NCBI RefSeq assembly: GCF_036711975.1
Contig: NC_091968.1
Span: forward strand, 18,724,001 to 18,788,000
Reading direction: 5' to 3'
Length of the DNA stretch: 64,000 nt
Source of the DNA: Onthophagus taurus
Taxonomy: Eukaryota > Arthropoda > Insecta > Coleoptera > Scarabaeidae
Shown: piece by piece, positions 10,204 through 21,377 of the stretch
Position numbering within the stretch: position 1 is the first letter of the stretch
Layout: each line of letters begins with the position of its first letter
Program-made: the position numbers and the translations under genes
The notes under the pieces: generated by a model
The model's input: only the letters and a program-made list of their open reading frames with translations
What the model was told of the DNA's origin: nothing
Database searches by the model: none

Positions 10204-10641
10204 AGTAGAAACCACGAGAGCTAGCAGTGACAGATCGCTTAAAAATGGTATGAATGAAGATATGGACGTACGACCTAGATTATTTCACCACATACATTTA
10301 AATGTAGGTTATGTTAGTAATGGAGGTTATATGTCAAACATTGTCAAAGATATTATTTAATGATTTTTCTTTCAAAGAAAACATTTTCGGCTTGTGAAAA
10401 CACTAACAGATTCATGACAACGCTCACAAGACGTTTCGATTTGAGGTTATAATTATAGAGTGACATCCCTTAGAAGAACAGACGTACTTTTTCGACGTGG
10501 CCATTAGAATTGTACAGCAGACATATTAAACTAATGCTATCTCTTTCCAACACACATTACTCTCTAGCGGTTTGTGAACTACGTATGGCATTTGTAAGAG
10601 CGGAAAATGATGATTTACTACCAGCTCTCGTGGCGTCTACT
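10204..10641. mobile_element. MITE, ~438 bp
   Basis: Starts AGTAGAAACCACGAGAGCT and ends in the inverted AGCTCTCGTGGCGTCTACT. It interrupts the LINE between TTAGATAT and GTAATTATT, which are contiguous in copy A at about 1153-1168. The flanking duplication is short, TAT or ATAT. It has no coding capacity. The superfamily is not determined. Confidence 0.7.
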
Positions 10642-10774
10642 ATATGTAATTATTAATTGTTACAGCCTGGCATCTATCAGAGATATAAGACGCCAACCAC
10701 ATTAATAATCCATCAGTCAAGTCAAATTTTTGTAATTTGGTCAGGATTACCTCATGATGGAGCTTGTCAAAGGC

Positions 10775-12560
10775 CATAGATAACTTATATAGATGTGACA
10801 TTTACGTAAAATTTTTGTACACGGCACCAGCGCTCCGAACGGCTCGGCCCAGTACTAATATTAAATAGCGGCTAACGTGATAAATCTAAAATTTTTTTTT
10901 TGTGGAATTAAATAAAAAAATAAAATTATTTGTGGATTTTAATAATCTTTTTATTAAAATTATTATCATAAACATAAAGTCTTATTTTAATATAAAAGAA
11001 CAATAACTATAAACAATGTGTAATGATTAATGATACACTGTTAAAAATTTTACGAAGTAATTTAGCTCTTCGGTATAAGGTGAAATATTACCGCGAAAAA
11101 GTGATATATTTACCTAAATTCTAATAGGTTGCAACACATTTGAGAGTCAAAATAACTTTGTTAAAAGATGTTAAAAATACGGTGTTAATCTGTTTATTCC
11201 TCACAGTGTAACTTTACACTTTATAATACCTTATACCCCTTTCCATTTTGTAGCATTAAATGTAATGCCAATATTGTGTCTAAACTTGAAATTGACTGCT
11301 TAAAAAGTTGTCTCTTTGGTAATAATTTTCTTTTATTTCTTTAGGATGTTATACTCTGGCGCTGGAATTTCCTCTTATACATCACTGCTTTCCTGTATAA
11401 ATGTTGGGCTTTTGGTGATAAGTCGTCTTATTTGTGGACACCAACTTCCTCCAATAAACTCTCCCTTTGTTTAGCTGTCAAAAAATATCCAATAATGATC
11501 CCGATTAACGCTGTTTCCCCATTAAGCGGGGTTACCTGTAATATGAAATCAAACTTTAAAAAAATTATACTACATTCTTTTGTAATAAAAGGGAAATTAA
11601 ACGTTTTTTGAATGATGTTTCGTTTATTAATAAATAACTCTTATTAAGAGTTGTATGCCATTATAGGTAATTTAACCAAGCTTTTCAAAATAAACGATTT
11701 ATAAAACACATAATTTCTTACCTGAAGTCTCCAATGAGATTGCACTGGTGGATGTTGAAGCAACCTAAAGTCCCATATCTGCATGTGGAGTAGTGGGCGT
11801 GTTATTCGAAGCACTTGAAGTACTGACTTCTAAGTACTGATATCCTACATGTGAAAAAAAAAATGCCTCAGTCCTAACAACATTTTGATAATTTTATACA
11901 CATACTGGCAAATTTAATGATGGTACTACTCCTTTCAACAATTTGTTGTTACGTCCAACATCCTGTCGTCGAAAAGGCTTATCACAAACTCGAAAATTAT
12001 TATAAACCCTCAAGTGTTCACACTGGAGCAGGTTTTCTCGCACACAACATAAAACCCATCTTTGATATATTTCTGGATACATTTGTGGGTTTGGAAATCG
12101 GTAGAAACTTCCATACCTTTGTACGCATCCACTAATGGCGCAACTTTTTGACATTTTCTGCTACAAGAAAATAAGATGCATATATATTTATTTTACAAAT
12201 ACCTAATCCAGTTCCATAATCAATGTTCAAATTTCAGAGGTTTTTTATGAGCATTAGTTGCCATATTATTTTAAGGCAACTTATATTTAAAAATTTATTA
12301 TGAAACTGGAGATCATAATATAATAATATGAAATAAATAAAAAAAAGTATATCAAATGTACTTACCACGAATAAAATTTCGTAAATTTCTTTAAAATTTA
12401 CTATCAAAACAAAGCCGCATCAAAACACTAACCAACTTGACAAACAACTTAAAAAACAGTAGAAAAACAAATTGACGAAACGACTACTTAAATCCTAAAA
12501 TATTTTTTAATTTAAACTGCCAAGATAAAGTTAAAGACGTTAATAAGTGCCAGGGGTATG
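10775..12560 (-). mobile_element. P-like DNA transposon with 8-bp target duplication
   Basis: TCAAAGGC lies on both sides (10767-10774 and 12561-12568), and removing the 1786 bp restores the LINE reading seen in copy A. Ends begin CATAGATAACTTA on the left and, reversed on the right, CATACCCCTGGCACTTA; they share only short similarity. An internal minus-strand THAP-domain gene and the 8-bp duplication both point to the P superfamily. The remaining ~1 kb of AT-rich interior shows no other coding signal. Confidence 0.65.
11346..12154 (-). pseudogene. THAP-domain protein (P-element transposase-like), three exon blocks, broken
   Basis: Exon 1 (12154-11906) encodes a THAP zinc-finger domain: CAISGC, then FYRFPNPQMYPEIYQRW, VYNNFRVCDKPFRRQD and the AVPTY-like LLKGVVPSLNLP; part of the C2CH set looks changed. 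Exon 2 (11836-11722) is Ser/Thr-rich, with an in-frame TAG. Exon 3 (from 11510) carries IGYFLTAKQRESLLEEVGVHK, a TAA, then DDLSPKAQHLYRKAVMYKRK, similar to the region after THAP domains. Splice sites give consistent phase. No RNase-H-like transposase domain remains. It could be a domesticated THAP gene remnant, but its place inside an 8-bp duplication favours a transposon. Confidence 0.6.
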
Positions 12561-12918
12561 TCAAAGGCTTTACTGAAATCAGTGTATACAGCGTCGACTT
12601 GATGATTTTCATTCCGACAAGTTTGAATGTAATTGATATAAGACACGAGATTGGATTCTACAGATCGGCCACGAAGAAAACCATGTTGCTAGTGCATAAT
12701 AAATGGTTGTATTGAACGGTATATTTTATCATAAACAATTTTTTCGAAAACCATAGATAAAACAGGAAGAATAGAAATAGGGCGGTAATTTGAAACACAA
12801 TTTCTTCCTCCACTCTTATATATGGGAAGTACATACGCTTTTTTCCACTCTAACGGAAATACTGATTGAGCCAATGAGCGACTAAAGATAATGAAGAGCG
12901 GTTTAAACAGGCGGCACA

Positions 12919-13065
12919 CTATCGCGGAACGGAATGGATCGGAATGATATGAAAAGAAGTCAATATTTATTTTTACTAATACATATCAATTTTAAAAAAT
13001 ACTGATTATATTATTTATAATATGTGAGAAAACCCCCACATATATTAAGATTTTTCATTTTAATT
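12919..13065 (+). repeat. Harbinger terminal-repeat stub joined to LTR fragment
   Basis: 12919-12950 is the 32-bp left terminal repeat of Harbinger element 1 (CACACTATCGCGG to CGGAATG), and 12951-13065 matches the LTR at 5757-5879. In copy A these two pieces are about 4.1 kb apart, so this is a deletion derivative of the same arrangement. Confidence 0.8.
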
Positions 13066-13677
13066 TTTGATGTATTACCTGCCTTAGAAGTCTGTCAGCG
13101 GTTTTTTGAATCACCCTGTTTTTTTTTAAGATGTTCCAAGTTTCACACCAACACAATGTAATACTTTTCTGTAATAATTTTTTTTTATAATAAAATTACT
13201 TTCTACTGTAGAATGTACCCATACTGAATAATAAGTAACGTTAGAAACTAAGCACTCGTTGTATAAAATATTTTTTAAATTTAGTACTTGTTCCAAAGTA
13301 ACATGTATAAGTATCGGTTAAAACCTCTATTCAACACTGGTTTCTCATATGACGCCACACACTGGTCAATTTCATGAATTTAGGAGGACAAAATTCATAC
13401 CTCAAAAACCCAGCAAGCTACGGCAATGAAATTTCGTATGTATCTGTTAGTAACAAAATCTAAGATTTGTATCAAGTTTGGATCATATTCGTCAACCGGA
13501 AGTGGTACTTTATTTGAAACCATATTGAACTTGTTCTATATAAACTTGTGTAAAGAGAGTTAAACAAATGCAATATTACCTAAGCGATTAAAATTATGAC
13601 AAACATTCATACCGTAAATTTCACTCGAACGCGTAACCGGAAGTTGTCCTTTATCTGAGCACCATCCATCTTTTATA
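13066..13677. other. Noncoding stretch with repeated motif
   Basis: No gene is seen. The motif CAACCGGAAGTGGT or GTAACCGGAAGTTGTC occurs at about 13495 and 13634 and again at about 23999. Sequence around 13352-13402 is an inverted match to 25005-25053. Confidence 0.5.
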
Positions 13678-14268
13678 CAGTGTGTCCGTAAAGTAGCGGA
13701 TATAGGCGATAACCAATATTAACGGTTTATTCAATAATCCCTGAAACGGGTCTAAAGATTTACATTTTTTGCAATTTTTTAGTGTAGATTTCAAATTTTT
13801 TCGCCATTTTTAAACGAGTTATGACGTCAACGATATTTTTTTCAAATGACAATTTCCCATTTTTATTACGGAATATGAAAGAAGATTTTTTTCTGAATCT
13901 AGTACAGTCAATATTAATATTGCTTACATAAGAAAATTTTCGAGAAAAATTACTTTAAAGTTCTCGTACTTCAAATTTGTATAAATGATAAAAATAGCAG
14001 TAGCCATGGCAACCAATTATTTTAAACAATTGCCTGAGTGTCAAACACTGATTTAGTAAAGCTTCTTGAAGTGTGGGGACGCGCCATCTTGTTGGAATAA
14101 CTGCTATTGGAATTGAGTTGGGTCAACATTATTGGGATGGATGGATAGTTAAGGTGTCCTCAAATCTTTTGCGGATATTGGGTGTGCGACTTTCTTGGCG
14201 AATTTGGATTTTGGCTAACCCAATACCAACAATTTTGTCTATTTTACTCGTGCAGTCAGTGTAAATGT

Positions 14269-16839
14269 AATAATAAGCATTTATTGTTTTTGATAATTAC
14301 AATTTTCCTCTTAATACATCCTAATATAATATATGTCATTAGTATATTATTTTCACCCTCCACCCTCTTCCTCCATTTCCATACCCTCGGCTCCTCGGCC
14401 CAATCCTCCCCTCATCCATCCCTTTGTCTCCTCACCCCCACAACCATTCTCATCCATCGTTTCCCCTCTCCCCCCTCTCCTAAGATCTGCCCTCGGTCCA
14501 ACTCCTCCTCCCTCAACTCACTGCACCTATTCAACATATGTTCCAACGTTTCCCATTCCTCCTTGCATAGCCTACACCACCTCTCCTCATCGGCCATCCA
14601 GTATCTGTTCGCTCTCTCCTCGTTTCCACAACGGAACCTAGCCACCAACATCTTCCCTTCCTCATCTCCTTCCAATAACAAGTATCTAGGCAGCCCCTCC
14701 GTAATTATGTCCCTGTACCTTTCGTTATACCTCCCCTCTTTTATTTGTGTCCTTCTTTCCTGTCTCTGCACATCTCGGTCCCTATCTCTCAACTCCCTCC
14801 ACATCTCCCTACCCACCCTTCGTCTACTATTTATCTCAGTTACCGAGTAGCCCGCTCGTCTATAATAGTTCTCTCTGTCTCCTTTCCCATATTTGATATT
14901 TCCCTCTCTAATTTCCCTCCAACACTCCCCCAAGATCCCGCAGTTTGGCCTCCCTTCTATTCTTTCTTCATATTTCACTGCTCTCCTGCCCCCCTCCACT
15001 CTGACTTTATCCACCTTTACCTCTTCCCTCACTATATACCCCGGTGTTTTCTCTCGCCACCCCAAGCATCCATCTCCAGTATCTAGCTTGCACGTCCTCC
15101 AGCATTGCCTGCTCTCTCCATCCCCATACCTCTGCTCCATACATCATCACACTGCTAACCAGACCTTCAAACATAATCTTCCTCGCTGCCACATTCCTTC
15201 CAAAGACTCTCTTCCCCCAACCCCATACTTGTCCCATCACCTTATTCGCCTTTTTTGCCATAGCTATCACATGCGACCCCTCCCTGTTGTCCTCCCTGAA
15301 CACATACCCCAAGTAAGTATACTCCCTAACCTCCTCGATCTCTTTTCCCTCCCATCTCCAGTTTTCTGTTCTTTTTCTCCCTCCCTTACAAAACTTCACA
15401 AACTTGTCTTCCCCACATTCACTTCCAGCCCCTTCCCCCTAAAATATCTTTCCAATGTCTTTACCATATCTTTCTCCCCATTCTCCTCCCCATCTCCTCC
15501 CACAACTTTCCCCTATCCACCTTATCAAAAGCCACCTTCAACTCTATAAACAGGGCGTACAATTTCCCTCCCTTCTTATCCAGCTCTCTATCTGCCAGAT
15601 GCTTCAACACGTACACGTTGTCGATTGCTCCCCTTCCCTTCCGAAAGCCTGCCTGCCCATCCGGCAAAATTCCCCACAACTCCATCTCCTCCTCCAGTCT
15701 TCCCAGCAGTATCTTCGTGTATACCTTGTATGCCGAGTCTAGTAGGTTAATTCCTCTGTAGCTTTCTACCCTTCCCTTATTACCCTTTTTATATACTGGG
15801 CAAATTACCCCCACTTTCCATCCCTCCGGAATCCCCCCCTCTCCATACGCTATTCATCCCCTCCAACAACTTCACTCTAACCACCCTTGAAGCTTCCAAC
15901 CATGCCTCGTTCTGGATGCCATCTTCCCCTGGCGCCTTTCCCTTCTTCAATCCCCTAAGCACTGCTTCCATCTCCTCTTCTGCTATCTCCTCTCCCCTAT
16001 CTCCCTCATAGCCTCCCAAACCCGTTAGCCTCGTTTCAACCCCTCCCAATAATCCCATAAAGTAACTCTTCCATTCTGTCATATGTATTTCGCTGGTTAT
16101 CCTCTCCCTACCCTTCTTTCTCTTTTTCAGATACCTCCAGACCTCCCCTTCCCTTGTTATCCCTCTAATCTCTGCCGCTTCCTTCTCCCTCAGTTCTGTT
16201 CTCTTTCTACTGCATAACTCTCTGTATCCTCTCCTGGCGTCCCTATATCTATCCACCCCTATCTTCCCCCGTCTCCACTGCCACAACCTCCTTCTCGCCT
16301 CCCTCTTCGCCTTCTTGCACTCGCCATCATACCAGTCGTTCCTCCCAGCTCTACCCCCGTACGTACACACTCCCTTTTCAGTGTTGCCTCCCGCACTACC
16401 TGGATAAGTTCTTCCAAACCATTGATCTCTTGTATCTTCTGTTGCCAAGTGTCTAGGTTTCCCCTGTAGAATGCTACCCCTTCTTCCGACCAGTCTGTCC
16501 TGATGAACGTGCTCCCCATTTCCGCTCGCCTTCTGCCGTCCCCCCCCTTTACCTTCACCTCCAACGGTTGGTGATCCGACTCTACCGCTTCTCCCACTTT
16601 AAACCTTTCCACCCTCTCCCACATTTCCTGATCCACCAGTACATAATCAATCACAGATGTCCCCCTCGCCCCGATGTAAGTATACTCCCCTTCCTCTCCT
16701 TCCTCTTTATTTCCATTCAGTATCTCCCATCCGTTCTCCTCCACCCATCTCAGCATTTCTGTTCCTTCCCCATTTCGCACAGTATCCTTCGACCGCCGTC
16801 GTCCCTCCTCTCCCCATATCTCCACCCTTCCCCCCTCCT
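14269..16839 (-). mobile_element. LINE 1 (GC-rich family), 5'-truncated, 16-bp target duplication
   Basis: CAGTCAGTGTAAATGT lies at 14253-14268 and again at 16840-16855. The insert reads on the minus strand; its 3' untranslated part is at 14269-14410. It is pyrimidine-rich on the plus strand, unlike the AT-rich surroundings, and creates many false plus-strand reading frames. Confidence 0.9.
14412..16839 (-). pseudogene. LINE 1 second ORF: endonuclease end, reverse transcriptase (core deleted), C-terminal Cys motif
   Basis: In order on the minus strand: endonuclease end with GTSVIDYVLVD and SDHQPLEVKV (16839-16540); linker with RNDWYDGECKKAKREARRRL; reverse-transcriptase start WKSYFMGLLGG, GEDGIQNEAW, YRGINLLDSAYKVY, LPDGQAGFRKGRGAIDN and YALFIELKVAFDK (to about 15490). 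The reading then jumps at about 15465 to a point after the palm, LERYFRGKGLEVNVGK, so about 100 residues with the YADD box are missing. It continues with EYTYLGYVFRED and ends in CRLCKEEWETLEHMLNRC. Several frameshifts. Relative to LINE 2 the deletion removes the catalytic centre, so it cannot copy itself. Confidence 0.85.
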
Positions 16840-18040
16840 CAGTCAGTGTAAATGTTCCTTCGTCGAAAAAAATTATGTTTTTGACAGTCTTTGTCATCGT
16901 TGCAAAATTGTTGTTGCAAAAACTACCATTCATTGCTCGTGAATGATATTTACTTTATGGGAATGATATTTTGCGGGTTTTAAAATTTTATGAACCGTTG
17001 ATTTACTAATGTCGAAATTAGACCCAATACTCCTTACAGTAACATGAGGGTTTTCTTGCCCAGCCAAAACCACGATTTATTGAACTTCCCTTGCAACATT
17101 TAGTAGTCCAGACTTCGAGAAATGCTTCGAGAGATGGCCATGCTGTTTAAATTTAGTCACGGCTAGGCTCACAATACATTGGCTAATGAGTTGACGATCA
17201 GGATATATTGTATTAAAGAGGTCAACTACTTACTAAATCAGTTTTTGACACTTAGGAAAATGTTTGATATAATTGGTTAGTATAGTTACTCATGCTTACT
17301 GCTATTTTTATCATGTCATCAAATTTGAAGTAGTTAAACTTTAAAGTAATTTTGCTCGAAAATTTTCTTATGTAACCAATTTGAAAAATTTCATTTGAAA
17401 AAAATATCGATGACGTCATAACTCGTTTAAAAATGGCGGAGAAAATTTAAAATCTACACCAAAAAATTTAAATCTTTAGACCCGTTTCAGGGATTCTTCC
17501 ATAAACCATTTATAATGATTTTATCGCCTATATCCGTTACTTTACGGACACACTGTATATGTAAACTGGCATGTTACAGAATAATAGGATAAATGCATGA
17601 AATTAATTAATAATTTCTTTGTAGTCATTAGGGCTCGGATTTTATGCAAAATGCATCTTCTTTATTTTCTGGAATTTTTTTTTTCAAAATTGGTTTCTGG
17701 GCGAATTAGATAAAAATAAGGCAGATGGTACAATAAAAAAATTGCATATTTTGCATATTTTTACAATTTTTTTGATTGTTGTATAAATTGGCCTTTTACT
17801 GCATAATTTCGCATATTTTGTCATTTTACTAGATTTGTTTCTTGTTGCTTAATAAAATAAATGTAATGACTGCGTGATTTTTAAATATGTGAATATGCGC
17901 ATACCTTTTAGTTTAAAGCACAATACAGGATATTTTTGATTGCGGGTTGGTTTCTTGTTTATAACGATTCACAGAAACATGCGGGGAATCCCTAGCGCTG
18001 TTGAGTTTAAGTTTAAGGAAATCCCCAACCATAGTTACTG

Positions 18041-20567
18041 TTTATATATAGTGGATTCCAGGTACATCGTATAAATCATAGAATAAAAGTTCATAAGTTG
18101 AATCGATGTATAAATTTCTTTATTAAATAAGTGCTACATATGTTTCGAATCTAATGATTCTTCTTCTTTGGCACTACTAAAATTTAAGAAAAAAAAAACA
18201 CAACAGGAAATGACATATAAGTATAACATAAAGAATTGGAGTTAAAATTATAAAATATATAATAAAGGTAATTTACCGTAAAAAATTAGGTTGTTTGATG
18301 GAATTGAACATTCAAAACCGTTTGTAAAACATTTAATTCTTAATAAAATCACAACGCGACAATCTTACGAAGAAAACAGGTATCACATTGAAGGTTAAAA
18401 CACGATAGAATAAGAAAAGTGGAGTGCAATTGAGCATGTGCGGGGGTTACAGGTTTTGATGTTATTCATCGGGAAAATGTGTGAAAAGGCAGTTATTTTT
18501 ATTTTTACAGGAAATTCAAAAAATGTCTATTGTTATTGGTATCAACGAAATCGTTCATTAGTATGTTCTTTTTGTTATTAATGTTAATGTGTAACTCTTC
18601 ATAAAGGTCCATCTCTCTCGATTTTTTAAGGTTCTTCAGCAGTTTTATGTTTTCTGCAGGAATGTTCATAAGAGACAACTCCCAATTTCTCAAAAGGTTC
18701 AATATAAAAACATCAAACGCCTTAGAGATGAATCCCATAATACCTTCCCTTAAGAGCTTGATAAAGCTGCACAAACCTGAAAAAAGTATAAGACCCATAA
18801 TAGGTAACATCGATCTACCTGCACAATCAATTTCAGAAAAGTTTTAAACACACTATAAAAAACTCTACCGAATTGATACAAAGACTATCAGAATTTAAAC
18901 TGGAAAAAAATTGCAAACTGATCTCCTTTGATATCACGAACTTATATTCTAACGTCCCAATAAAACCAACAATTGATATCATTAAGGAACAACTCGTCTT
19001 AAATAATAAAGACGAACTCGATATCATTGAAATTGATAGCTTTCTAAGCGTACTAGACCTCACCTGCAGACAAAACTTCTTCCTATTTAATTGCCAATTT
19101 TATAAAATGAACGACGGACTCCCTATGGGATCACCCTTATCTGGAATCATGTCAGATATATATGTCAACAATTTCGAAGACGAACTTTTCTCAAAAAAAT
19201 ACAAACCTTTTACACAATACATCAAATTTTACGCTCGTTATGTTGATGACATTTTTATAATCTATAATGGCAACAAAGCTATCCTCAGAGCGCTTCACAA
19301 CATCTTCGACAACATCTCCAACCTGAACTTTACAATGGAAACGGAAAACCAATGCACACTTAATTTTCTCGACCTTAAGATCATAAGAAACCCTATTACC
19401 AGCCTCCTTGAATTCGACATTTTTAGGAAACAAACTTTCACAGATACAGTTATCCCTAAAAACTCCTACAACTGTAACCAACATAAACAAGCAAATTTCC
19501 GTTTTCTTTTTAACCGTATCTACAACATCCCACTTAACACAGACAAAATAAAGACGGAGATCAGGAATATAGTCAAAATCGGTATAAATAACGGATTCAA
19601 CGTAAAGGAGATGCAACGTATATATAATAGAGTCTACATATCCAGGATTAATAACATTATATTCCCACACTTTAAGACAAAGACTAAACATATAAGTAAT
19701 CCTTTCCATCCACTACTTGAGCAAAAACTAAAAAGAAACCTACTAAAATTTAACATTACTACAGCTTTCTCCTCTGGTTTTAAGATTAGTAAACTGCTCA
19801 TGAATAACAAACAAAAACCTAAACATGAAGAACTCAGCGGTATATATCAAATCAACTGTTCAGGCTGCCCAAAAATATACATAGGGCAAACCGGTAGGAA
19901 CATCTTAACCCGTTTCAAAGAACACTCCTCTAAAGAAAACTCAGCTGTCTTTAAACATAAAAAAGAAACGTCACATAACATTCCTGCAGAAAACATAAAA
20001 CTGCTGAAGAACCTTAAAAAATCGAGAGAGATGGACCTTTATGAAGAGTTACACATTAACATTAATAACAAAAAGAACATACTAATGAACGATTTCGTTG
20101 ATACCAATAACAATAGACATTTTTTGAATTTCCTGTAAAAATAAAATAACTGCCTTTTCACACATTTTCCCGATGAATAATATCAATTTAAAAACCTGTA
20201 ACCCCCGCACATGCTCAATTGCACTCCACTTTTCTTATTCTATCGTGTTTTAACCTACGATGTGATACCTGTTTTCTTCGTAAGATTGTCGCGTTGTGAT
20301 TTTATTAAGAATTAAATGTTCTACAAACGGTTTTGAATGTTCAATTCCATCAAACAACCTAATTTTTAACGGTAAATTACCTTTATTATATATTTTATGA
20401 TTTTAACTCCAATTCTTTATGTTATACTTATATGTCATTTCCTGTTGTGTTTTTTTTTCTTAAATTTTAGTCGTGCCAAAGAAGAAGAATCATTAGATTC
20501 GAAACATATGTAGCACTTATTTAATAAAGAAATTTATACATCGATTCAACTTATGAACTTTTATTCT
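18041..20567 (+). mobile_element. Penelope-like element with inverted arms, 13-bp target duplication
   Basis: ACCATAGTTACTG flanks it at 18028-18040 and 20568-20580, inside the hAT element. The left arm (about 18079-18666) is an inverted copy of the right end (about 19978-20567), including the last ~55 codons of the ORF. This inverted partial copy is typical of Penelope-like elements. Near the outer parts, GAATC/GATTC stem followed by GAAAC resembles the hammerhead stem II region, but a CUGANGA box is not clear. Confidence 0.9.
18639..20138 (+). pseudogene. Penelope-like reverse transcriptase with GIY-YIG endonuclease
   Basis: The N-terminal portion (NALEMNPIIPSLKSLIKLHK, IRPIIGNID) is joined to the main frame by a one-base shift in a T run near 18842. 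From 18873 the frame is open for 421 codons: LISFDITNLYSNVPI (motif A), LPMGSPLSGIMSD, FYARYVDDIFIIYNG (catalytic YVDD), LNFLDLKI, and near the end GIYQINCSGCPKIYIGQTGR, a GIY-YIG nuclease with the expected Arg. It ends at 20138. All catalytic motifs of the reverse transcriptase and most of the nuclease are present, so decay is slight. A start codon upstream of the shift is not assigned. Confidence 0.88.
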
Positions 20568-20629
20568 ACCATAGTTACTGTGGCTGTGTTCAGTGTGAGT
20601 GAACATTACTCTACCAATCTATAACAACA

Positions 20630-21295
20630 ATGCCTAAAGTGATATCGTGTCTTGTGTCCCAGTGGATAAAAAGTTATCCCGAGCTAAATTTAAATAATGA
20701 GGAATTATTTTGTAAAACTTGTGCCAAAGTTGTAAGTATTTTTTTAAAAATCATGTCGTAGCGTTTTAGCCATAGATTTAAGTTAAAAATTAAAGTTTTC
20801 ACAGGAGTTGCCAATGTTTTGTTCCGAAATTGTATTTCTCATAGACTTTTACACTAGGTTAGTTTGGAAATCCATGTTGCAAGTTCACAAATTTTGAGAA
20901 TGGAAATTGAAACTTCTTACTTGCTTTTTAAAATTTATTTTAACGGTACCAGTTTCGGTTTCCATTCTCAAAATTTTACACTAGTAGTTAAAAAAATGGA
21001 AAACTGTTAAATTAAAACTAAATAAAACTATATTAAATTTGATGTCCCATCTTCTTGGAATATGTTTTTACATACGTTTCTAGACAATCGACAATGAAAA
21101 ATACGAATCTGTTTTATAGTCTCAGAATTAAAATTTTTTTCTGTTAGAGTATCTATGGCTAACTTTTTTAATTATTCTTTTTTAAGATAACGTGTGAGAG
21201 GAAGTCCCAAATAGAAAAACATGTGAAAAGTGCAAAATATATACAAAAATGTGACAGAAATAGATTGATAAGAACTATAAGAAAGGTATATGTTT
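20630..21295 (+). pseudogene. hAT zinc-finger N-terminus, two exons (CGGBP1-like)
   Basis: Exon 1 (20630-20730) starts MPKVISCLVSQWIKSYPEL and ends FCKTCAKVV at a GTAAGT donor. Exon 2 (about 21187-21295) after TTTTTTAAG reads ITCERKSQIEKHVKSAKYIQ. Together they give C-x2-C and a His of a BED-type finger like that of CGGBP1-related hAT proteins; the last His is replaced by Tyr. No transposase core follows. In the intron a ~95-bp inverted pair (20893-20918 and 20957-20982, TTTTGAGAATGGAAA) is present. Confidence 0.6.
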
Positions 21296-21377
21296 GCATA
21301 TTTCCACATATTTTTGCATATTTTTTGCATATTTTGAATAAAAAGCTTGCATATTTATGCGCATATTTCCTATAATT

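Larger units (their letters stand above)
9693..12918 (-). pseudogene. LINE copy B (same family as copy A), three blocks
   Basis: Blocks 9693-10203, 10642-10774 and 12569-12918 are parts of one minus-strand LINE, separated by a MITE and a P-like element. Together they read from RLFKPLFIIFSRSLAQ..VFPLEWKKAYVLP through NYRPISILP, then SGVPQGS, FLLYVDDCKIF, then DLNRLQTYCTNNYLFLNYGK. The palm motif here is YVDD, with both Asp present, where copy A has YADD. The 5' end at 12918 stops at the same base as copy A, where the same Harbinger terminal repeat begins, so A and B arose by duplication of DNA that already held the Harbinger element. Confidence 0.8.
14060..17140 (-). pseudogene. Mariner-like transposase, split by a LINE
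   Basis: From the 5' side (about 17130) the minus strand gives a helix-turn-helix region: GQENPHVTVRSIGSNF, then DISKSTVHKILKPAKYH. After a short gap it reads KNIIFFDEGTFTLT, the first catalytic Asp, and exactly there the LINE begins. Beyond the LINE, near 14100-14066, FQQDGASPHFKK holds the second catalytic Asp. In-frame stops occur near 17075 and 16930. The FQQDGA..PH motif and DEGTFT are those of the mariner/Tc1-like family also present at 56850-57092. Confidence 0.75.
13678..17555 (-). mobile_element. Mariner/Tc1-like element with long inverted ends, LINE nested inside
   Basis: Ends are CAGTGTGTCCGTAAAGTA at 13678 and its reverse complement ending at 17555, both next to TA. The inverted similarity runs on imperfectly for about 350-390 bp on each side. 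Without the LINE at 14269-16839 the element is about 1.3 kb. The transposase is on the minus strand. Confidence 0.85.

Noticed and set aside
14182-15549. Long plus-strand open frames rich in Ser, Pro, Leu
   Set aside because: They are mirror readings of the GC-rich minus-strand LINE 1; the minus strand has clear protein motifs. The same applies to 22131-23931 over LINE 2.
18505-18810. Separate minus-strand gene at the left of the Penelope element
   Set aside because: It is the inverted arm copying the C-terminus of the Penelope ORF, not an independent gene.
20463-20512. Hammerhead ribozyme in the full Penelope element
   Set aside because: A GAATC/GATTC stem and GAAAC are present but the CUGANGA box is not, so I did not call it.
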